The notes below the pieces were generated by a model. That model saw nothing but the letters and a program-made list of their open reading frames with translations, had not been told where the DNA came from and did no database searches. DNA of 64,000 nt from Devosia oryzisoli (lineage in GTDB: Bacteria; Pseudomonadota; Alphaproteobacteria; Rhizobiales; Devosiaceae), in the NCBI RefSeq assembly GCF_014837245.1, contig NZ_JACYFU010000001.1, forward strand, positions 930,001 through 994,000. Reading direction: 5' to 3'. Shown here in pieces: positions 62,464 to 64,000 of this stretch; position 1 is the first letter of the stretch, and each line of letters begins with the position of its first letter. The position numbers were made by a program, and so were the translations under genes.

Positions 62464-62622
62464 TCAGCCGAGCAGCCGCAAGAACAGCCAGACAATGAGG
62501 ACCACGGGCAGCCAGGCAAGGATGGCGAGCGCGACCAGCACGAGCAGCCGGTGCCGGCGGATCCAGTCGACACCCTCCCGCGGGTACCCCGCTGCCAGCA
62601 GCCAATCGTAAATGCGATCCAT
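62464..62622 (-). CDS. Small membrane protein (52 aa) upstream of sdhE
   Basis: A 52-codon ORF from ATG 62622 with a GGAGAAGG site a few bases upstream. Residues 1-26 are amphipathic (DRIYDWLLAAGYPREGVDWIRRHR). Residues 27-50 are a clear membrane helix (LVLVALAILAWLPVVLIVWLFLRL). It lies 81 bases before sdhE in the same direction and divergent from recG. Family unknown; the ribosome site, hydrophobic pattern and position make it a credible small gene. Confidence 0.55.
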   Translation of the reverse strand: MDRIYDWLLAAGYPREGVDWIRRHRLLVLVALAILAWLPVVLIVWLFLRLLG

Positions 62623-62764
62623 CACCTTCTCCGGTGTCGGACCCTAGTCCGCATCAGATCGGCGGGAAAGGGTCAGCGACACCCACAATTTTATCTTCCA
62701 CACCCTTGGACGATTGTCCGATATCAAGTCGCGCCGATAATCTAACGGCTCGAAAGGAAAATTT

Positions 62765-64000
62765 GTGCCGCGGTCCGACGCGCTTTCCCCATTGTTCCGG
62801 TCGATCCACTCCCTCAAGGGCGTGGGCGACAAGCTGGCTGCCCTGCTCAACCGCTACTTCGGGGCGCCGCAGGGGCAGGAAGCGGTGGTGCTCGATCTGC
62901 TCATGCACATGCCCTCCGGCATCGTCGACCGGCGCCGTCAGGTCGGCATAGCCGAGGCGTACCTGAACCAGACGGTCACGCTGCGCCTCCACATCGACCG
63001 GCACCAGCCTCCACCACGCGGCAAGCCCCACATTCCGCATCGCGTCTTTGCGCATGACGAGACCGGAGAGATCCAGCTCGTTTATTTCCGGGCGCAGGGC
63101 GGTTGGGTGGAAAAGGCCTTGCCCGTCGGCGAAGAGCGCTATGTATCGGGCCAGATCGCCTTCTTTAACGGCGAAAAACAGATCACGCATCCAGACTATG
63201 TGGTGGAGCCCGCGGACTTCACCACCCTCCCGCTCGTCGAGCCGCTCTACCCGCTCACGCAGGGGCTGTCCTCGAAAGCCCTTTCGAAACTGGTGCGGCA
63301 GGCGGTCGACGCGATCCCTGCCCTCCCCGAATGGATCGAGCGGGACACCCTTGCCCTGCGCAAGTGGCCGACCTTTCCCGATGCCCTCAAGGCCGTCCAT
63401 ACCCCGCGAACCCCCGAGGAGGGTGAACTCTTGGCGCCTGCCCGCCAGCGGCTCGCCTATGACGAGTATCTCGCCGGGCAGATCACGCTTCAGCTTCTTC
63501 GCTCGACCATGGTTTCCGCCAGAGGCCGATCGCGCAGCTTCACCGGAGAAATCACAAACCAGGTTCGCAGTGCCCTCCCCTTTGCGCTGACCGGGGGACA
63601 GGAGCAGGCCATTGCCGAAATCCGCGCCGACCTCGCCGCGCCCGACCGCATGTCGCGGCTGCTGCAGGGCGATGTGGGGTCGGGAAAGACCGTGGTGGCT
63701 CTGATGGCCATGGCCGCCATGGCCGAGAGTGGCGCCCAGTCCACTCTGATGGCGCCCACCGAACTCCTTGCGGCGCAGCACTACCGCACGCTCAAGCCCC
63801 TCTGCGAAGCCGCGGGCCTCGGCTGTTCCCTTCTGACGGGGAAAATGCCTGCGGCCGAACGCAAGGCCATTCTGGCCGGCCTCGCAAACGGCAGCATCGC
63901 GATTGCCGTCGGCACGCACGCCCTCTTTCAATCGGGCGTCGAATTCAACGACCTCGGTCTTACCGTCGTGGACGAGCAGCACCGTTTCGGCGTCCACCAG
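62765..64000 (+). CDS. recG: ATP-dependent DNA helicase RecG, 3' part outside window
   Basis: First 412 codons of RecG, which reverses stalled replication forks; full length is about 690-700. GTG 62765 has an AAGGA site about 8 bases upstream. The wedge/OB domain (about 90-170: IPHRVFAHDETGEIQLVYFRAQGGWVEKAL) is followed by the helicase core with Walker A QGDVGSGKTVVALMAMA, LMAPTELLAAQHY and VGTHALFQSGVEF. The frame ends in DEQHRFGVHQ, the DEQH box. Divergent from the sdhE-mfd cluster. Confidence 0.95.
   Translation, partial: MPRSDALSPLFRSIHSLKGVGDKLAALLNRYFGAPQGQEAVVLDLLMHMPSGIVDRRRQVGIAEAYLNQTVTLRLHIDRHQPPPRGKPHIPHRVFAHDETGEIQLVYFRAQGGWVEKALPVGEERYVSGQIAFFNGEKQITHPDYVVEPADFTTLPLVEPLYPLTQGLSSKALSKLVRQAVDAIPALPEWIERDTLALRKWPTFPDALKAVHTPRTPEEGELLAPARQRLAYDEYLAGQITLQLLRSTMVSARGRSRSFTGEITNQVRSALPFALTGGQEQAIAEIRADLAAPDRMSRLLQGDVGSGKTVVALMAMAAMAESGAQSTLMAPTELLAAQHYRTLKPLCEAAGLGCSLLTGKMPAAERKAILAGLANGSIAIAVGTHALFQSGVEFNDLGLTVVDEQHRFGVHQ

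Overview
The window looks like chromosomal DNA of a GC-rich alphaproteobacterium of the order Hyphomicrobiales, most likely Devosia-like (an inference from gene content, not tested). Pointers are the mfd-sdhE cluster divergent from recG, an IalB-type secreted protein, DUF1127 proteins, an HWE-family histidine kinase, many dipeptide and sugar ABC importers, and GTG/TTG starts with good Shine-Dalgarno sites. There is no CRISPR array, prophage or insertion sequence. Both edges cut genes: dabA at the left and recG at the right.

1-3.6 kb: an inorganic-carbon pump (dabB-dabA, minus strand) with a divergent LysR regulator. 3.6-9.7 kb: what appears to be one scattered regulatory unit, made of a LuxR-type response regulator, a membrane histidine kinase, a small exported pterin-fold protein, a covalent-flavin oxidase, a DUF1127 protein and several tiny proteins. 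Five copies of a GACCC-N(6-8)-GGGTGGGG element, all in one orientation, are scattered through this unit. 9.7-13.1 kb: a three-PAS HWE kinase and an nfeD-qmcA pair. 13.2-28.1 kb: a GcvA-like LysR regulator divergent from a roughly 14-kb cluster. The cluster has a dipeptide/opine-type ABC importer, two DUF885-type peptidases (one with a broken HExxxGH motif), two dehydrogenases of opine-like families, a GhrA-like reductase, a VOC protein and a gamma-glutamyltransferase homologue with Ser where the catalytic Thr should be. It is probably an uncharacterised pathway for importing and taking apart a modified dipeptide or opine-like compound.

28.2-34.7 kb: a LacI-controlled sugar ABC operon (minus) with a cytosolic GH32/68-like beta-fructosidase homologue, behind two overlapping LacI-type operators. 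34.9-37.2 kb: a K+/H+ antiporter, probably starting at CTG, with a PtsN-like EIIA protein. 37.4-46.1 kb: a stress or nitrogen-oxide-flavoured region: DUF59 Fe-S assembly factor, DUF2249, NnrS-like membrane protein, cupin, CBS protein, a degenerate truncated-haemoglobin-like protein, DUF983, DUF488, three Rnk/GreA-like proteins (one fused to DUF1127), a 59-residue zinc-ribbon protein and glutamate dehydrogenase. Three FNR/NnrR-like TTG-N8-CAA boxes lie upstream of genes here. 46-50 kb: nitronate monooxygenase-like protein, ClC transporter and a divergent MarR regulator with a palindromic operator between them. 50-55.2 kb: a ribose-type sugar importer divergent from an FGGY kinase. 55.2-64 kb: tRNA-Ser(UGA), quinone oxidoreductase, UbiH-like hydroxylase, IalB protein, mfd-sdhE and recG.
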